A stretch of DNA of 64,000 nt, taken from contig CAZMOB010000004.1 in NCBI GenBank assembly GCA_964567995.1, positions 62,001 through 126,000 on the forward strand. Reading direction: 5' to 3'. This document shows positions 1 to 9,264 of this stretch, one piece after another (the stretch's first letter is position 1; every line of letters begins with the position of its first letter). Both the position numbers and the translations under genes were made by a program. The notes beneath the pieces are model-generated. The model was not told where the DNA came from, did not search any database, and saw only the letters and a program-made list of their open reading frames with translations. The stretch comes from JAGOTP01 sp964567995. Lineage in GTDB: Bacteria; Patescibacteriota; Patescibacteriia; 2-12-FULL-60-25.

Positions 1-41
1 TGATCCTGGTGATGAAGATCTGCTGAACTAGATTGAGTCAT
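1..41 (-). CDS. 5' end of an unidentified gene (truncated by window edge)
   Basis: Only the first 13 codons are visible, reading MTQSSSADLHHQD leftward off the window. The start is supported by a strong Shine-Dalgarno site AAGGAG (complement of 51-56) placed 9 nt before the ATG. This is unusual here, because most genes in the window lack such a site. No function can be assigned from 13 polar residues. The 160 nt between this start and the uvrC stop hold no other convincing gene. Confidence 0.5.
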   Translation of the reverse strand, partial: MTQSSSADLHHQD

Positions 42-201
42 CGGTGAGCTCTCCTTGCTGCGGGTGATTCGTGAATAGAAGTCGACTTACACAGAAGCTG
101 AGCCAACAGTTGGCGGAGTGAGAAGAGAAGGTCCGACATAAGCACCGAAGCACTCATGTTCGGCATCATTCCAGCATATTCCATTATTTTTTGCAATTCA
201 C

Positions 202-1485
202 TTAGGTGTTCAAACGGTCGTTTTCTCGTACCTCCCCCAAAAACCGGCGTCCCCGTAGATTTCGATGATAGGTAATCGCAAACCGATGCGCTTCATCGCG
301 GACAGCCGCCAATAAATCGACGTGTTTTTCACAAATGTCACAGATCGCTTGATTCACCATTGCCCCACACACAACATCATTCCGTTTACGTTCTGGTCCT
401 TTGGCAATGCCAACGACGGGAATGCCAAGGTTCAAATGACGTATGACTTGCTGAGCTGCGTTCACTTGAGGTGCTCCCCCATCGATGAGCAGCAGGTCTG
501 GCTTCCGCCAGTCGTTCCGGAAACGGCGCATAAGCACTTCTTGCATTGAAGCGACATCGTTCGCCCCCACTACGGACTTGATCCGGAACTTGCGATATTC
601 CGCTTTGGCAGGCGCGCCGTTTTCAAAGACAACCATCGAGGCCACGGAGGACGTCCCAGAAATATTCGAAATATCATACCCCTCGATGCGCCCATACAAA
701 TCAATAGGCGCTTCCCCGTCTCGAATGCGATCGACGTCCTCGTCTTCGCGTTTCAAAATAGCGATGTCTTTAATGTGTTCCAACGAAAACAAGCGGTTAC
801 GGATCAGGGCGGCTTCTTCAAACCGATTCTGAGCAGCCAACTGCTTCATGTCTTTCTGATACCGCTTCACAATCTCTTCTTTCCGGCCCTCGAAAAAAGC
901 GATCAGGTCACGAATCGTTTTGGCATAGGCTTTTTTATCGGCTGTACCGATACAGACACCCGGACAGAGACCCAAATGAACGTAGAAACAAGCTCGAGGC
1001 TGACCGGGTACACATGTGGACCAAGGAAAGATCTTGCGGATGTAATCCAGCGCGGCCCGCAACGATCGAGGAGAGGTATAGGGTCCAAAGACCGCTTTCG
1101 CTTTTTTGGCTTGTTGTTCTTCCAAATCGGTTCCACGAACCAGCAGCGGTCTTGGGAATTCCTCGTTCGTAATGACCAAGTAAAGAAAGCTTTTATTGTC
1201 ACGATCGCGAATGTTGTATTTGGGGAAATAATATTTTATCAAATTTGCTTCGAGAATGAGTGCTTCGAGAGCGGTCGGCTTTTCGATGTAGTCAATTTCC
1301 GTGACAAACGTCGTCATCTCCGCAATCTGTGGCGAATGTGGCCGAATGAAATGGTTCGGGACACGACGCTTCAAGCTCGTGGCTTTTCCCACGTAAATCA
1401 CGGTCCCTTCGGCATTTTTCATCAAATAGACTCCCGGTGATTCCGAAAGTTTCCCGTTTTTGATTTTGATGGAAGAAGGGATCAT
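202..1485 (-). CDS. uvrC: UvrC, excinuclease ABC subunit C (short form)
   Basis: Makes the dual incisions around bulky DNA lesions in UvrABC nucleotide excision repair. The N-terminus has the GIY-YIG nuclease (GVYLMK...VIYVGKA). A UVR motif (RFEEAALIRNRLFSLEHI) lies near the middle and binds UvrB. The RNase H-like nuclease follows, with GYDISN, LLLIDGG and RDEAHRFAITYHR. At about 427 aa the protein is well short of the usual ~600 aa and lacks the C-terminal tandem helix-hairpin-helix DNA-binding region. I chose the ATG at 1485 because AAGG lies 5 nt upstream; an in-frame GTG at 1506 is possible. It is the last gene of the uvrA-methyltransferase-uvrC operon. Confidence 0.93.
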   Translation of the reverse strand: MIPSSIKIKNGKLSESPGVYLMKNAEGTVIYVGKATSLKRRVPNHFIRPHSPQIAEMTTFVTEIDYIEKPTALEALILEANLIKYYFPKYNIRDRDNKSFLYLVITNEEFPRPLLVRGTDLEEQQAKKAKAVFGPYTSPRSLRAALDYIRKIFPWSTCVPGQPRACFYVHLGLCPGVCIGTADKKAYAKTIRDLIAFFEGRKEEIVKRYQKDMKQLAAQNRFEEAALIRNRLFSLEHIKDIAILKREDEDVDRIRDGEAPIDLYGRIEGYDISNISGTSSVASMVVFENGAPAKAEYRKFRIKSVVGANDVASMQEVLMRRFRNDWRKPDLLLIDGGAPQVNAAQQVIRHLNLGIPVVGIAKGPERKRNDVVCGAMVNQAICDICEKHVDLLAAVRDEAHRFAITYHRNLRGRRFLGEVRENDRLNT

Positions 1486-1513
1486 ACAAACCTTATGACG
1501 GATCACCGCACGC

Positions 1514-2050
1514 CTACGGAATCTGATACAACCGAATTCCCTCGTGCTCTTGAACTGGCTTCCACCCAGGAAGCTTGCTCAAGAGCGTCACAACCCGAGC
1601 GCCGGGCTTGAGTTCCTGCTGCAATTTCTTCTGAAACTTCGCAACAAAAAATGGGAGTGTGTAGATGAACACGACATCCGCATCTTGCAGAGGAACTGGC
1701 CAGAAGGAGGTTGCAAGAAATTCTACATTCTTGAGACCAAGCTGAGTTGCACGCTCTCTCGCCTTTGTGACTTTTATAACATCGATTTCGTACCCTGTCG
1801 CCCGCTCTGCACCCGCCTGAGCGGCGGCGATCACCAGCCTACCATCTCCCGACCCAAGATCGACGACTTTATCCGTCGGCTGTATGCCGGCAAATTGAAT
1901 CATCGTTGGAACAAGATCGGCGTGCGTTGGCAGGTATGGAGCTCCTCGATAGAGAGCGGGTAAGACCCCGTTGCGAAAGGCATGAATACCAACCCATAAA
2001 CAGATCACCATCACAACTACCAAGAGGAGAACAAGAAGGAACGTGATCAT
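1514..2050 (-). CDS. Membrane-anchored class I SAM-dependent methyltransferase
   Basis: 178 aa. An N-terminal hydrophobic helix (residues about 2-25) is followed by a Rossmann methyltransferase fold with motif I VVDLGSGDGRLVIAA, an acidic GYEID at the end of strand 2, and VVFIYTLPFF as the motif IV region. The substrate cannot be told from sequence. It sits between uvrA (6 nt gap) and uvrC in the same orientation, so it is probably co-transcribed with the repair genes. A repair role is only guilt by association. Small one-helix methyltransferases of this type are common in compact genomes. Confidence 0.85.
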   Translation of the reverse strand: MITFLLVLLLVVVMVICLWVGIHAFRNGVLPALYRGAPYLPTHADLVPTMIQFAGIQPTDKVVDLGSGDGRLVIAAAQAGAERATGYEIDVIKVTKARERATQLGLKNVEFLATSFWPVPLQDADVVFIYTLPFFVAKFQKKLQQELKPGARVVTLLSKLPGWKPVQEHEGIRLYQIP

Positions 2051-2056
2051 AAACGT

Positions 2057-4609
2057 CTAACGCTTCTTCAGTACTTCTTTCAAATAGTGTCCGGTAAAAC
2101 TCTTGGGATTCTTCGCTACGTCTTCCGGTGAGCCTTGAGCGACGATCGTTCCGCCCTTGTCGCCCCCCTCTGGACCAAGGTCGATAACCCAATCAGCGTT
2201 TTTGATGATGTCGAGGTTATGTTCGATAACGCAGACCGTATTACCACGTTGAACCAAGCGATGCATGACGAGCAAGAGCTTTTGGATATCTTCAAAGTGA
2301 AGCCCCGTTGTTGGCTCATCGAGAAGATAGAACGTGCGGCCCGTATCGCGACGGGCAAGTTCCGTAGCGAGCTTGATACGCTGCGCTTCTCCCCCAGACA
2401 GCGTCGTCGCAGATTGACCGAGTTGGATATAGCCCAACCCGACTTCTTCCAAGATTTTCGTACGATCGTGAACCGGTGGCAGATCATGGAAGAATTTATT
2501 TGCTTCCTCGACCGTCATGGCGAGCACATCGGCGATGCTCTTATCACGATATTTCACTTCCAACGTTTCTCTATTGAACCGTTTACCTTTACAGACATCA
2601 CAGGGTACGTAGACGGTTGGCAAAAAGTGCATTTCAATCGCGATCTGCCCATTACCTTCACAGTTTTCGCAACGTCCACCTGGCACGTTGAAGGAAAAAC
2701 GACCCGGTTTATAGCCACGGACGCGGGCTTCAGCGGTCATCGTGTAGAGTTCACGGATGTGACTCCAAATGTCCGTATAGGTCGCTGGATTGGAACGGGG
2801 TGTACGACCGATCGCGGATTGATCGACGTCGACGATTTTATCAATCCAATCGACACCAAGAATATCTTCGTGTTTACCGGGCTTAGCTCTTGATTGATTC
2901 AAGCGACGTGACAGCTCACGATACAACACATCGATCATCAGGGTCGATTTACCGGAACCGGACACACCCGTAATCGCGACGAAACGCTGCAATGGGACTT
3001 TGACGGTCACATTCTTCAGGTTGTTCTCCGTCGCTTTCACGATCGTCAGATGTTGCTTGCCATCACCTCGACGTTTCACGGGATAGCTGATCTTTTTGTC
3101 GCCGCGCAAATAGGCACACGTGACGCTTTTCTTGTCCTGTAAAACTTTCGGCATCGGACCGATAGCGACAATTTCCCCACCATGCCGACCAGCCCCCGGA
3201 CCGATATCAACCAAGAAATCCGAAGCTCGGATCGTATCCTCATCATGTTCGACCACGATAATCGTGTTTCCGATGTCACGGAGCTTGAGCAACGTGTCGA
3301 CCAACTTGGCATTATCACGTTGATGAAGACCAATCGTCGGCTCGTCCAGCACATATAAAGCCCCGACTAGTCGTGAGCCGATCTGAGAAGCCAAACGGAT
3401 ACGCTGCGCTTCCCCACCAGACAGCGTTCCAGCCGTACGATTCAAGGTCAGATATTCAAGACCGACGTCGAGCAAAAATGACAAACGTCCAATAATTTCA
3501 CGCAAGACAGGTTCAGCGATCGTTTTGTGCTGTTTTGAAAGCTCTAGACCAACCGTAAAATCGGCTGCTTTGTCGATCGGCAAATTACACAACTCGACAA
3601 TATTTTTACCATCGATCCGAACATGCAATGCCTCCGTACGCAAACGCTTCCCATGACAGGCTTCACAGATTTCTTCTGAGAAAATTTCTTTGACCCCTAA
3701 GCCATTACAGGTTTGGCACGCACCGTACGGCGAATTGAATGAAAAAAGGCGCGGCTCAATTTCTGGAAACGCAAAGCCGTCATCCGGACAAGAAAACCGA
3801 GCGGACATCAAACGCTCACTCCCATCATCCAAGATCGCGCGAACCGTTTCATTGCCGCGGTCAATCGCAACCTCGATGGCTTCCGCTAAACGCGAACGCA
3901 ACGCCTTGTTCCCTTCAACGGGCCAACCAAGCGGGACACGATCGACGACCAAATCAATCGTATGTTGCTGATAGCGCTCCATCGGCACGGCTTCACGCAA
4001 CGAGTAGAATTCCCCATCGACCCTCGCTTCCAAAAAGCCAGCTTCATACAGATCTTGGAGCAGCTGGTGATATTCCCCTTTTCGTCCTTGCACAACCGGC
4101 GCCATGATGGTGATAGTATCGGTAAACGCCGTTTTCTTTCCCTTCTTTTTGGTCGGCTCTTCATCATGTAGCGCGATGGTCTGTTTCAATAACGTATCAA
4201 CCATCTCGTCGATCGTCATTTTTTGAATTGGCTTTTCACAAATCGGACAAAACGGTTTGCCAACACGCGCAAACAACACACGTAGATAATCGTAGACTTC
4301 CGTGATCGTCGCAACCGTTGAACGTGGATTGGCTGAATGCGCTTTTTGATCGATCGAAATGGCTGGCGATAATCCCTCAATTTCATCAACATCCGGCTTG
4401 TCCATCTGACCTAAAAACTGGCGCGCATAGGAAGACAGTGACTCAACGTAACGACGTTGACCCTCCGCAAAAATCGTATCGAACGCTAAGGAAGATTTGC
4501 CGGAACCGGACAAACCCGTAAAGACGATCATCTTATTGCGAGGCAGTTCCAGCGAAATGTTTTTGAGGTTGTGCTCGCGGGCGCCTCGGATGACAATTTG
4601 GTCTTGCAT
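2057..4609 (-). CDS. uvrA: UvrA, excinuclease ABC subunit A
   Basis: Damage-sensing ATPase that loads UvrB in nucleotide excision repair. Two ABC ATPase modules are visible: Walker A GLSGSGKSSLAF and GVSGSGKSTLM, two LSGGEAQRI signatures, and Walker B VLDEPTIGL and LLDEPTTGL. Zinc-binding cysteine pairs are present: CPIC near residue 125, CQTC...CEAC in the first module and CENC...CDVC in the second. At 850 aa it is shorter than the usual ~940 aa. It is the first gene of a leftward operon with a methyltransferase and uvrC; uvrB is not in the window. A promoter lies at 4633-4661. Confidence 0.97.
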   Translation of the reverse strand: MQDQIVIRGAREHNLKNISLELPRNKMIVFTGLSGSGKSSLAFDTIFAEGQRRYVESLSSYARQFLGQMDKPDVDEIEGLSPAISIDQKAHSANPRSTVATITEVYDYLRVLFARVGKPFCPICEKPIQKMTIDEMVDTLLKQTIALHDEEPTKKKGKKTAFTDTITIMAPVVQGRKGEYHQLLQDLYEAGFLEARVDGEFYSLREAVPMERYQQHTIDLVVDRVPLGWPVEGNKALRSRLAEAIEVAIDRGNETVRAILDDGSERLMSARFSCPDDGFAFPEIEPRLFSFNSPYGACQTCNGLGVKEIFSEEICEACHGKRLRTEALHVRIDGKNIVELCNLPIDKAADFTVGLELSKQHKTIAEPVLREIIGRLSFLLDVGLEYLTLNRTAGTLSGGEAQRIRLASQIGSRLVGALYVLDEPTIGLHQRDNAKLVDTLLKLRDIGNTIIVVEHDEDTIRASDFLVDIGPGAGRHGGEIVAIGPMPKVLQDKKSVTCAYLRGDKKISYPVKRRGDGKQHLTIVKATENNLKNVTVKVPLQRFVAITGVSGSGKSTLMIDVLYRELSRRLNQSRAKPGKHEDILGVDWIDKIVDVDQSAIGRTPRSNPATYTDIWSHIRELYTMTAEARVRGYKPGRFSFNVPGGRCENCEGNGQIAIEMHFLPTVYVPCDVCKGKRFNRETLEVKYRDKSIADVLAMTVEEANKFFHDLPPVHDRTKILEEVGLGYIQLGQSATTLSGGEAQRIKLATELARRDTGRTFYLLDEPTTGLHFEDIQKLLLVMHRLVQRGNTVCVIEHNLDIIKNADWVIDLGPEGGDKGGTIVAQGSPEDVAKNPKSFTGHYLKEVLKKR

Positions 4610-4632
4610 AACGCGTGTTCTATATCTGTTCT

Positions 4633-4661
4633 AGTCTAGCGCGCTTTCTCTTGTCTGTCGA
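4633..4661 (-). promoter_or_regulatory. Sigma70-like promoter of the uvrA operon
   Basis: On the minus strand, TCGACA (complement of 4656-4661) is followed after exactly 17 nt by TAGACT (complement of 4633-4638). The predicted start is about 4626, giving a leader of about 16 nt before the uvrA ATG. No palindromic LexA box is seen, only a direct repeat of GTTC. Confidence 0.55.
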
Positions 4662-4687
4662 GAGTTGATCTGGGATGGTATAGGCCT

Positions 4688-5215
4688 ATGATTCCCACCG
4701 TGACCTCGTCTGAGATCGTCCATAAAAATCCGTGGTGGCAAGTTCGACATGACTCGCTGACGCTTTCGAATGGAAATACAGGAAATTACTATGTCGTTGA
4801 ACTACGACCAGCGGCGCTCATTATCGCCGAAAATGAAAAAGGACAACTGCTCGTGGTCAGTCAGTATCGTCATCCAGTTGGAAGAACGTTGATTCAGTTT
4901 CCGATGGGTTTAGCGGAGGCAGGAGAAACTGCTTTAGACGCTGCGCAGAGAGAATTGAAAGAAGAAACGGGCTGTATCGCTCGGGAATGGAAAACACTGG
5001 GCTGGCTTGATCGTGCACCCGGAATTGCACAGGGAAAATTGGATGTCTTCTTGGCTCGTGGAGTTCACAATTCAGAACAAACGGCTCTAGACGCAACCGA
5101 ACTCGACTTGAATCATCGCTGGATGACACGGGACGAGTGGAATCGTGCTTTGCAACAAAATGAAATCACCTGCAGCAACACGCTTTCCGCGTGGGCGCTG
5201 TACGTAAGCAAGTAA
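4688..5215 (+). CDS. Nudix hydrolase, ADP-ribose pyrophosphatase-like
   Basis: 175 aa. It carries a complete Nudix box, G-x5-E-x7-RELKEETG, at about residues 77-98 (GLAEAGE...RELKEETG), so it should bind Mg2+ and cleave a nucleoside diphosphate linked to another group. The preceding strand (LVVSQYRHPVGRTLIQFPMG) and the overall length match the ADP-ribose/NDP-sugar pyrophosphatase branch. The exact substrate is inferred. It is divergent from uvrA with only 78 nt between starts. TATAGG lies 3 nt before the ATG, so the transcript has little or no leader. Confidence 0.9.
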   Translation: MIPTVTSSEIVHKNPWWQVRHDSLTLSNGNTGNYYVVELRPAALIIAENEKGQLLVVSQYRHPVGRTLIQFPMGLAEAGETALDAAQRELKEETGCIAREWKTLGWLDRAPGIAQGKLDVFLARGVHNSEQTALDATELDLNHRWMTRDEWNRALQQNEITCSNTLSAWALYVSK

Positions 5216-5257
5216 CCTGATTCTCTGCTACACTCTTCTTTGTAAACCTTTCCTTCT

Positions 5258-6082
5258 ATGTCTTCCTACAAACCCGTCATTTACATCTTTGGAGCCCTAG
5301 GCCTTCTCAGCGTCATCGGATTAAGTGCAATCACTGTTCAAGGCATTCGTGGATTATCGGGCCTAAAGAGCGATTATTCAAATGATTATATGTTAGATGG
5401 TGACATGGGGCTTAACATGGATACCTTCCTATCGGACGATGCGATGGATTCAGCCACGGGATCCAGTCGCTATCCAAACTACGGCGAAATCCGCGCCACC
5501 GACCCAGACGCCACCGAAATTGACGATCGTCCCTCTAGCAGCACTTCTATGCCTTCAAGCCGCGCTATTCTCTACTCCGCGATGGAAGATGATTCGATCA
5601 TGCGAGAGCTCAAGCTGCCCGATCAAATGGATCAGACACTTAGGACACTTCTAGGGCGTCCAGACACGTCGCTGCAAGAACTCTTTGAGTCCGACACCAA
5701 GCGCGCCTTGAAAATGACCTCTCTCGATGAAGAACGTGAGAGTATCATTATTCAAGACCTGAAAACGGGTGACATTTATGACACCGGTATCAACGCCCAC
5801 GCGAACTTCAAGTTCATGGGACAGCGCATCCTCCATCTCATCGCGACCCCCGCTCGTCCGGATGAATTGACGCAAATCGCCTTCTACGACATTGAAACCA
5901 ACCAGACGACGAATCAACCAGCCCTCCCAGAAGGGTTCAGCTACACCAAAAAAGTCGATACGTACGGTCCAGTCGGCAATTTGGTGATCAAAAACATGAA
6001 AGTTGAGGTGAGCGTCTATCCGACCAAAGACTTCGCCCGTTTTGACGCGGATCGCACGGCCGTTCGGACCGAAACCTTCTAA
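5258..6082 (+). CDS. Unknown protein with N-terminal membrane anchor
   Basis: 274 aa, not recognised. Residues about 7-28 form one hydrophobic helix (YIFGALGLLSVIGLSAITVQ). The rest is soluble and acidic, with a Ser/Pro/Asp-rich linker at about 65-100 and a mixed alpha/beta region after 110. A single-anchor protein with an external domain is likely. The start ATG has no Shine-Dalgarno site; a TACACT hexamer at 5229-5234 could be the -10. It follows the Nudix gene by 42 nt and precedes tRNA-Ser. Confidence 0.75.
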   Translation: MSSYKPVIYIFGALGLLSVIGLSAITVQGIRGLSGLKSDYSNDYMLDGDMGLNMDTFLSDDAMDSATGSSRYPNYGEIRATDPDATEIDDRPSSSTSMPSSRAILYSAMEDDSIMRELKLPDQMDQTLRTLLGRPDTSLQELFESDTKRALKMTSLDEERESIIIQDLKTGDIYDTGINAHANFKFMGQRILHLIATPARPDELTQIAFYDIETNQTTNQPALPEGFSYTKKVDTYGPVGNLVIKNMKVEVSVYPTKDFARFDADRTAVRTETF

Positions 6083-6085
6083 CGC

Positions 6086-6114
6086 TTGCTTGCTTCGCCC
6101 GAATCCGTTATCTT
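6086..6114 (+). promoter_or_regulatory. Promoter of tRNA-Ser
   Basis: TTGCTT at 6086-6091, a 17 nt spacer, then TATCTT at 6109-6114, placed 22 nt before the first base of the mature tRNA. It begins just after the stop codon of the upstream gene. Confidence 0.5.
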
Positions 6115-6136
6115 AGCGCCACAATTTGAGGCGCTT

Positions 6137-6224
6137 GGAGAGGTCGCATAGTGGCCTAGTGCGCTCGCTTGGAAAGCGAGTATATCGCAAGATATCGGGG
6201 GTTCGAATCCCCCCCTCTCCGCCA
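6137..6224 (+). tRNA. tRNA-Ser (anticodon GGA)
   Basis: A full cloverleaf can be drawn. Acceptor stem GGAGAGG (6137-6143) pairs with CCTCTCC (6214-6220). The anticodon stem CTCGC/GCGAG encloses loop TTGGAAA, with anticodon GGA at 6171-6173. A long variable arm (TATATC GCAA GATATC) is typical of serine tRNAs. The T arm GGGGG TTCGAAT CCCCC is standard. The 3' CCA is encoded (6222-6224). It reads UCC and UCU serine codons. A strong terminator follows at once. Confidence 0.97.
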
Positions 6225-6232
6225 TGTAAAAA

Positions 6233-6256
6233 CAGCACCGTTTCGGTGCTGTTTTT
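6233..6256 (+). terminator. Intrinsic terminator after tRNA-Ser
   Basis: Perfect 8 bp stem CAGCACCG (6233-6240) / CGGTGCTG (6244-6251) with a TTT loop, followed by five T. Five A precede the stem, so it could also work on the minus strand. Confidence 0.9.
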
Positions 6257-6315
6257 CGTTGAGGCTGTTCACGTGGCGCGGCCAAAACCTTATGATATGC
6301 TCACTTCAAAATTAT

Positions 6316-6918
6316 ATGAACGCCGCTTACAACAAAAACCTCCAAACACAGATAGGCCTCCTCCAAGAAGTGCTCATGCAAAACCCCGTTATCGCAAAGA
6401 TTTTGAAACTCGCGCCAAATCTCGAATTGCCTCACTGGTATTTAGGATCTGGCTGCATCGCTCAAACGATTTGGAATGAACTCCACGGATTTGATCTGAC
6501 GAACGGAATCAAGGATTATGATCTTGTCTATTACGATGCTTCAGATGTATCGGTCAAAGCGCAGGATTTTTGTATCGAAAAAAGCAAAAGGCTGTTTGGG
6601 CAACTTGCCGTTCCCATCGAAGTCGTGAACGAAGCAAGAGTCCATCTTTGGTATGAAGAAGAGTTTGGAAAAAAGATCGAAGCCTATCAATCTGCCGAGG
6701 AAGCGATCAGCGAATGGCCGACCACCGCGACGTCGATCGGCGTTTGTACTGATCAGAACGGGAAATTCACGGTGTTTGCTCCATTTGGACTGAATGATCT
6801 TTGGGGAATGGTTGTCAGACCAAATAAGGCGAAGATTACGGAAGAGATTTACCTGAATAAGGTAAAAAGATGGACGAGTGTTTGGCTGAAGCTGAAAGTG
6901 ATACCTTGGAATTTCTGA
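6316..6918 (+). CDS. Nucleotidyltransferase-like protein (NTP_transf_6 / DUF925 type)
   Basis: About 200 aa. The pattern WYLGSGCIAQTIWNELHGFD followed by KDYDLVYYDASDVS resembles the DUF925 family, distant polymerase-beta-like nucleotidyltransferases with a GSG...D-x-D core. The DYDLVYYD acidic pair could bind metal. Biochemical function is unknown for the family. I start it at 6316 because a plausible -10 (TATGAT, 6291-6296) overlaps the earlier in-frame ATG at 6292. The longer frame reaching back into the tRNA is not credible. It is alone between the tRNA terminator and a convergent gene. Confidence 0.75.
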   Translation: MNAAYNKNLQTQIGLLQEVLMQNPVIAKILKLAPNLELPHWYLGSGCIAQTIWNELHGFDLTNGIKDYDLVYYDASDVSVKAQDFCIEKSKRLFGQLAVPIEVVNEARVHLWYEEEFGKKIEAYQSAEEAISEWPTTATSIGVCTDQNGKFTVFAPFGLNDLWGMVVRPNKAKITEEIYLNKVKRWTSVWLKLKVIPWNF

Positions 6919-6927
6919 ACTATACCC

Positions 6928-9258
6928 TCACCACTGTCTATTAGCGGTCACGCCTATTCGTTGAGTATACTCATTCACTTGACGTTCAGACATCCCCATA
7001 GTTAGGAACGCCTGACGTGAAGCCCGTAGCCAAGGAAGTGACTCGAGGAGTACCGACTGAATTCGTTCAAGTTCTGTTGAATTACTTTCTGGACTACATT
7101 GCTGAGCTACCCTTCTCAAGCTGTCCAGCATGCGTAGCGTATTCAGATCAGACCACCTAGGATCTATGCCCGCTCCTTGAACGGCCTCTTCGTTCCACCG
7201 TTTCAGGCCATCAAAGGTTGTCCACCTTGGTGGGTTACTCGCCACTATTGGTGTCTCAAGAACATAGAGACGCGGATTTACCGTCGAATCTCGACTTGAT
7301 CGTACCATCCCAGTAACAGATTCAATGACCGTACGGTCATCGTGAACGCGATGAGTCAAATTCAATTCGCGTTGCAAGGGAGTTGGGCCATCTTCAGGAA
7401 TGGGGTCGCTTATCTCCATTTCTTGATAAAAGATTGCTCGGCTATACAAGGAAATCCCTTTAATCAATTCCCAAACTTGAGCATACTCTTCCGGAGATCT
7501 AGCCGATTCAAGGAGTCTCGCAACAAAGGCTGCGGGCATTTGTGTTCTATTTTGAAAGAGAGTTCGGTGCTCTAAACTAAATTTAGCCACCTCATACAAT
7601 AAGGGCCAACCAGCGGTATGCTGAAGATTAAGCAGACCGACGGATGATTGAAACGCGTCGCCGTCAGTCCCTCTGCCCGTCACACGGTCCAGCTCGATGG
7701 CTTGTATAAAATCCTGAATGCGTATATTCGGAAGCAACTCTTGAAACTCACGTCGGCGAGTTTCGGCCATCCGAAGCGCGTACTCCGCTGACCGTGGCTT
7801 GTACTTTTCGACCCAAGCAAGATGCATACAGCCCCACAGGCTAGCACTCGTACCGGTAAGCAAAAGACGACGAGAAGGGCTTGATTCCTGTTGAATCAAG
7901 ATATCAACCGTATCTACCCCCTGAGCTATTTCACGAAACATCCAGGAATCTTCATCGAAGCGGTCTGCGACAACCAACGCTCCCTCTGAAGCAGCTGTGT
8001 ATCTGCGATTTAAAAACGATTGGGCCAAAGCAGCGTACTCAGCCAGAACCGTTCTCGGACTTTGCTCAGTCCTCATCTCTCTTTGTTGAATCCTACCTCG
8101 CCGCGAACCGTAGAGATGCATGATGCCTTGATCATAGGCCGGTGAAAGATCGGGGAAGGCTTCGGATTCCGTCGGCGGCGGAACGGGGAAGGCAAAATGT
8201 TCACCGCGCTGACCGGAGCCAACGGCAGGCCGTGAGACAGGTGCCGTCGGCTGGACTGTCGCCTGTTCTGATCCTTGAACTCTCTGCGGACCAGCCGATT
8301 GAGGCGATTCAGGCGGAGGGATGTGATTATACCTTGCATACGCTTCCACCAGATCAGACGCATGAAGGAACGCTCCCTGCGTGCGGCCATGACGATCTCG
8401 AAACGGTGCACCGCCCGAGATCAGATCGACCTCCTTCTGACGATGGCCATCTTGAACCAATAGAATGGGCGAACGATGGCCAAAGCGCTGCCCCGCACCG
8501 GGCGCATAGACCCGAATGCCGACAGAACGTATCCCCGCTTTCCAAAGAATCGAAGGCAGAAGATCTGACTCCATTCGGCATTCAGCAACCCGTTCATTCA
8601 AGGCGTCGGTAAGGGTCAACCCATCGATCCCATGGTAGTTATATTCAGCAACCGCATATTGCAGCGCCTGAAGAATCGTATCTGTGTCGTACTCCCCGCC
8701 TAACTGCTCCATGCGTTCGGTAAAGCGCGTTTGCAAGCGACTCAATTCAGCTCGGGCACGCTCGGTATCAAGTGCACGATTCTCGTCTTCAAGGGCATCA
8801 AGACGATTCGTGGAAAGGAGAAATTCCCCAAGATCAAACCGGCCATCCCTCAGCTCTATTCGAGAACGAATAACAAGATCCCTCCGCTCGCGCTGAACAC
8901 GTTCCAAACGTTCGATACTTCGATCCAGTCGCTCACTGCGTTGTTGGCTTTGCTCGTAGACTTTCCGATGGCCCTCTGCACGCTCTGTCTGCTCTTGATG
9001 TTCTATCTGCTGCTCTTCTTGTCGTTTCGCCGCTCGCAAACCGGCTTCTTGCATCCCAAACATCGTAGCGGCTTGAAGGGCTGCGCCGACCAATAACGAC
9101 TTTCCAAGACGCTTAGAGCTATCTGGGTCTTGTAGTAACGGACTTCGAGGAATAGTGAGAGCTTGTTTCTTCTTAGGAGCAACAGGATCGATCAGCTCAG
9201 GCGGTTTCTGTTCAGATCGGACGAATTGAGATAGATCCTGGGTTTCGTGGGATTTCAT
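6928..9258 (-). CDS. Large unknown protein, tandem paralog 2; possible transglutaminase-like core
   Basis: 776 aa, no named family recognised. In order: a Pro/Lys-rich N-terminus, a weakly hydrophobic helix about 53-73, a long charged coiled coil about 75-188, then a compact domain about 195-310. That domain has Cys227 at the start of a helix (ECRMESDLLPSILWKAGI), His261 on the next strand (GHRSPILLVQ) and Asp278 (KEVDLI). This Cys-His-Asp order and spacing is what transglutaminase-like/papain-like folds show, but the assignment is inference. A Pro/Ser linker and a ~350 aa helical C-terminal region follow. It lies 6 nt downstream of its paralog and is presumably co-transcribed with it. Confidence 0.8.
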   Translation of the reverse strand: MKSHETQDLSQFVRSEQKPPELIDPVAPKKKQALTIPRSPLLQDPDSSKRLGKSLLVGAALQAATMFGMQEAGLRAAKRQEEQQIEHQEQTERAEGHRKVYEQSQQRSERLDRSIERLERVQRERRDLVIRSRIELRDGRFDLGEFLLSTNRLDALEDENRALDTERARAELSRLQTRFTERMEQLGGEYDTDTILQALQYAVAEYNYHGIDGLTLTDALNERVAECRMESDLLPSILWKAGIRSVGIRVYAPGAGQRFGHRSPILLVQDGHRQKEVDLISGGAPFRDRHGRTQGAFLHASDLVEAYARYNHIPPPESPQSAGPQRVQGSEQATVQPTAPVSRPAVGSGQRGEHFAFPVPPPTESEAFPDLSPAYDQGIMHLYGSRRGRIQQREMRTEQSPRTVLAEYAALAQSFLNRRYTAASEGALVVADRFDEDSWMFREIAQGVDTVDILIQQESSPSRRLLLTGTSASLWGCMHLAWVEKYKPRSAEYALRMAETRRREFQELLPNIRIQDFIQAIELDRVTGRGTDGDAFQSSVGLLNLQHTAGWPLLYEVAKFSLEHRTLFQNRTQMPAAFVARLLESARSPEEYAQVWELIKGISLYSRAIFYQEMEISDPIPEDGPTPLQRELNLTHRVHDDRTVIESVTGMVRSSRDSTVNPRLYVLETPIVASNPPRWTTFDGLKRWNEEAVQGAGIDPRWSDLNTLRMLDSLRRVAQQCSPESNSTELERIQSVLLESLPWLRASRQAFLTMGMSERQVNEYTQRIGVTANRQW

Positions 9259-9264
9259 AGAATA

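Noticed and set aside
4621..4640. Possible SOS (LexA) box upstream of uvrA
   Set aside because: The repeated GTTC units are in direct orientation and do not form the needed palindrome, and no lexA is in the window.
6169..6315. N-terminal extension of the nucleotidyltransferase-like gene into tRNA-Ser
   Set aside because: The extension would translate the tRNA and its terminator. A promoter-like site and a later ATG at 6316 explain the gene.
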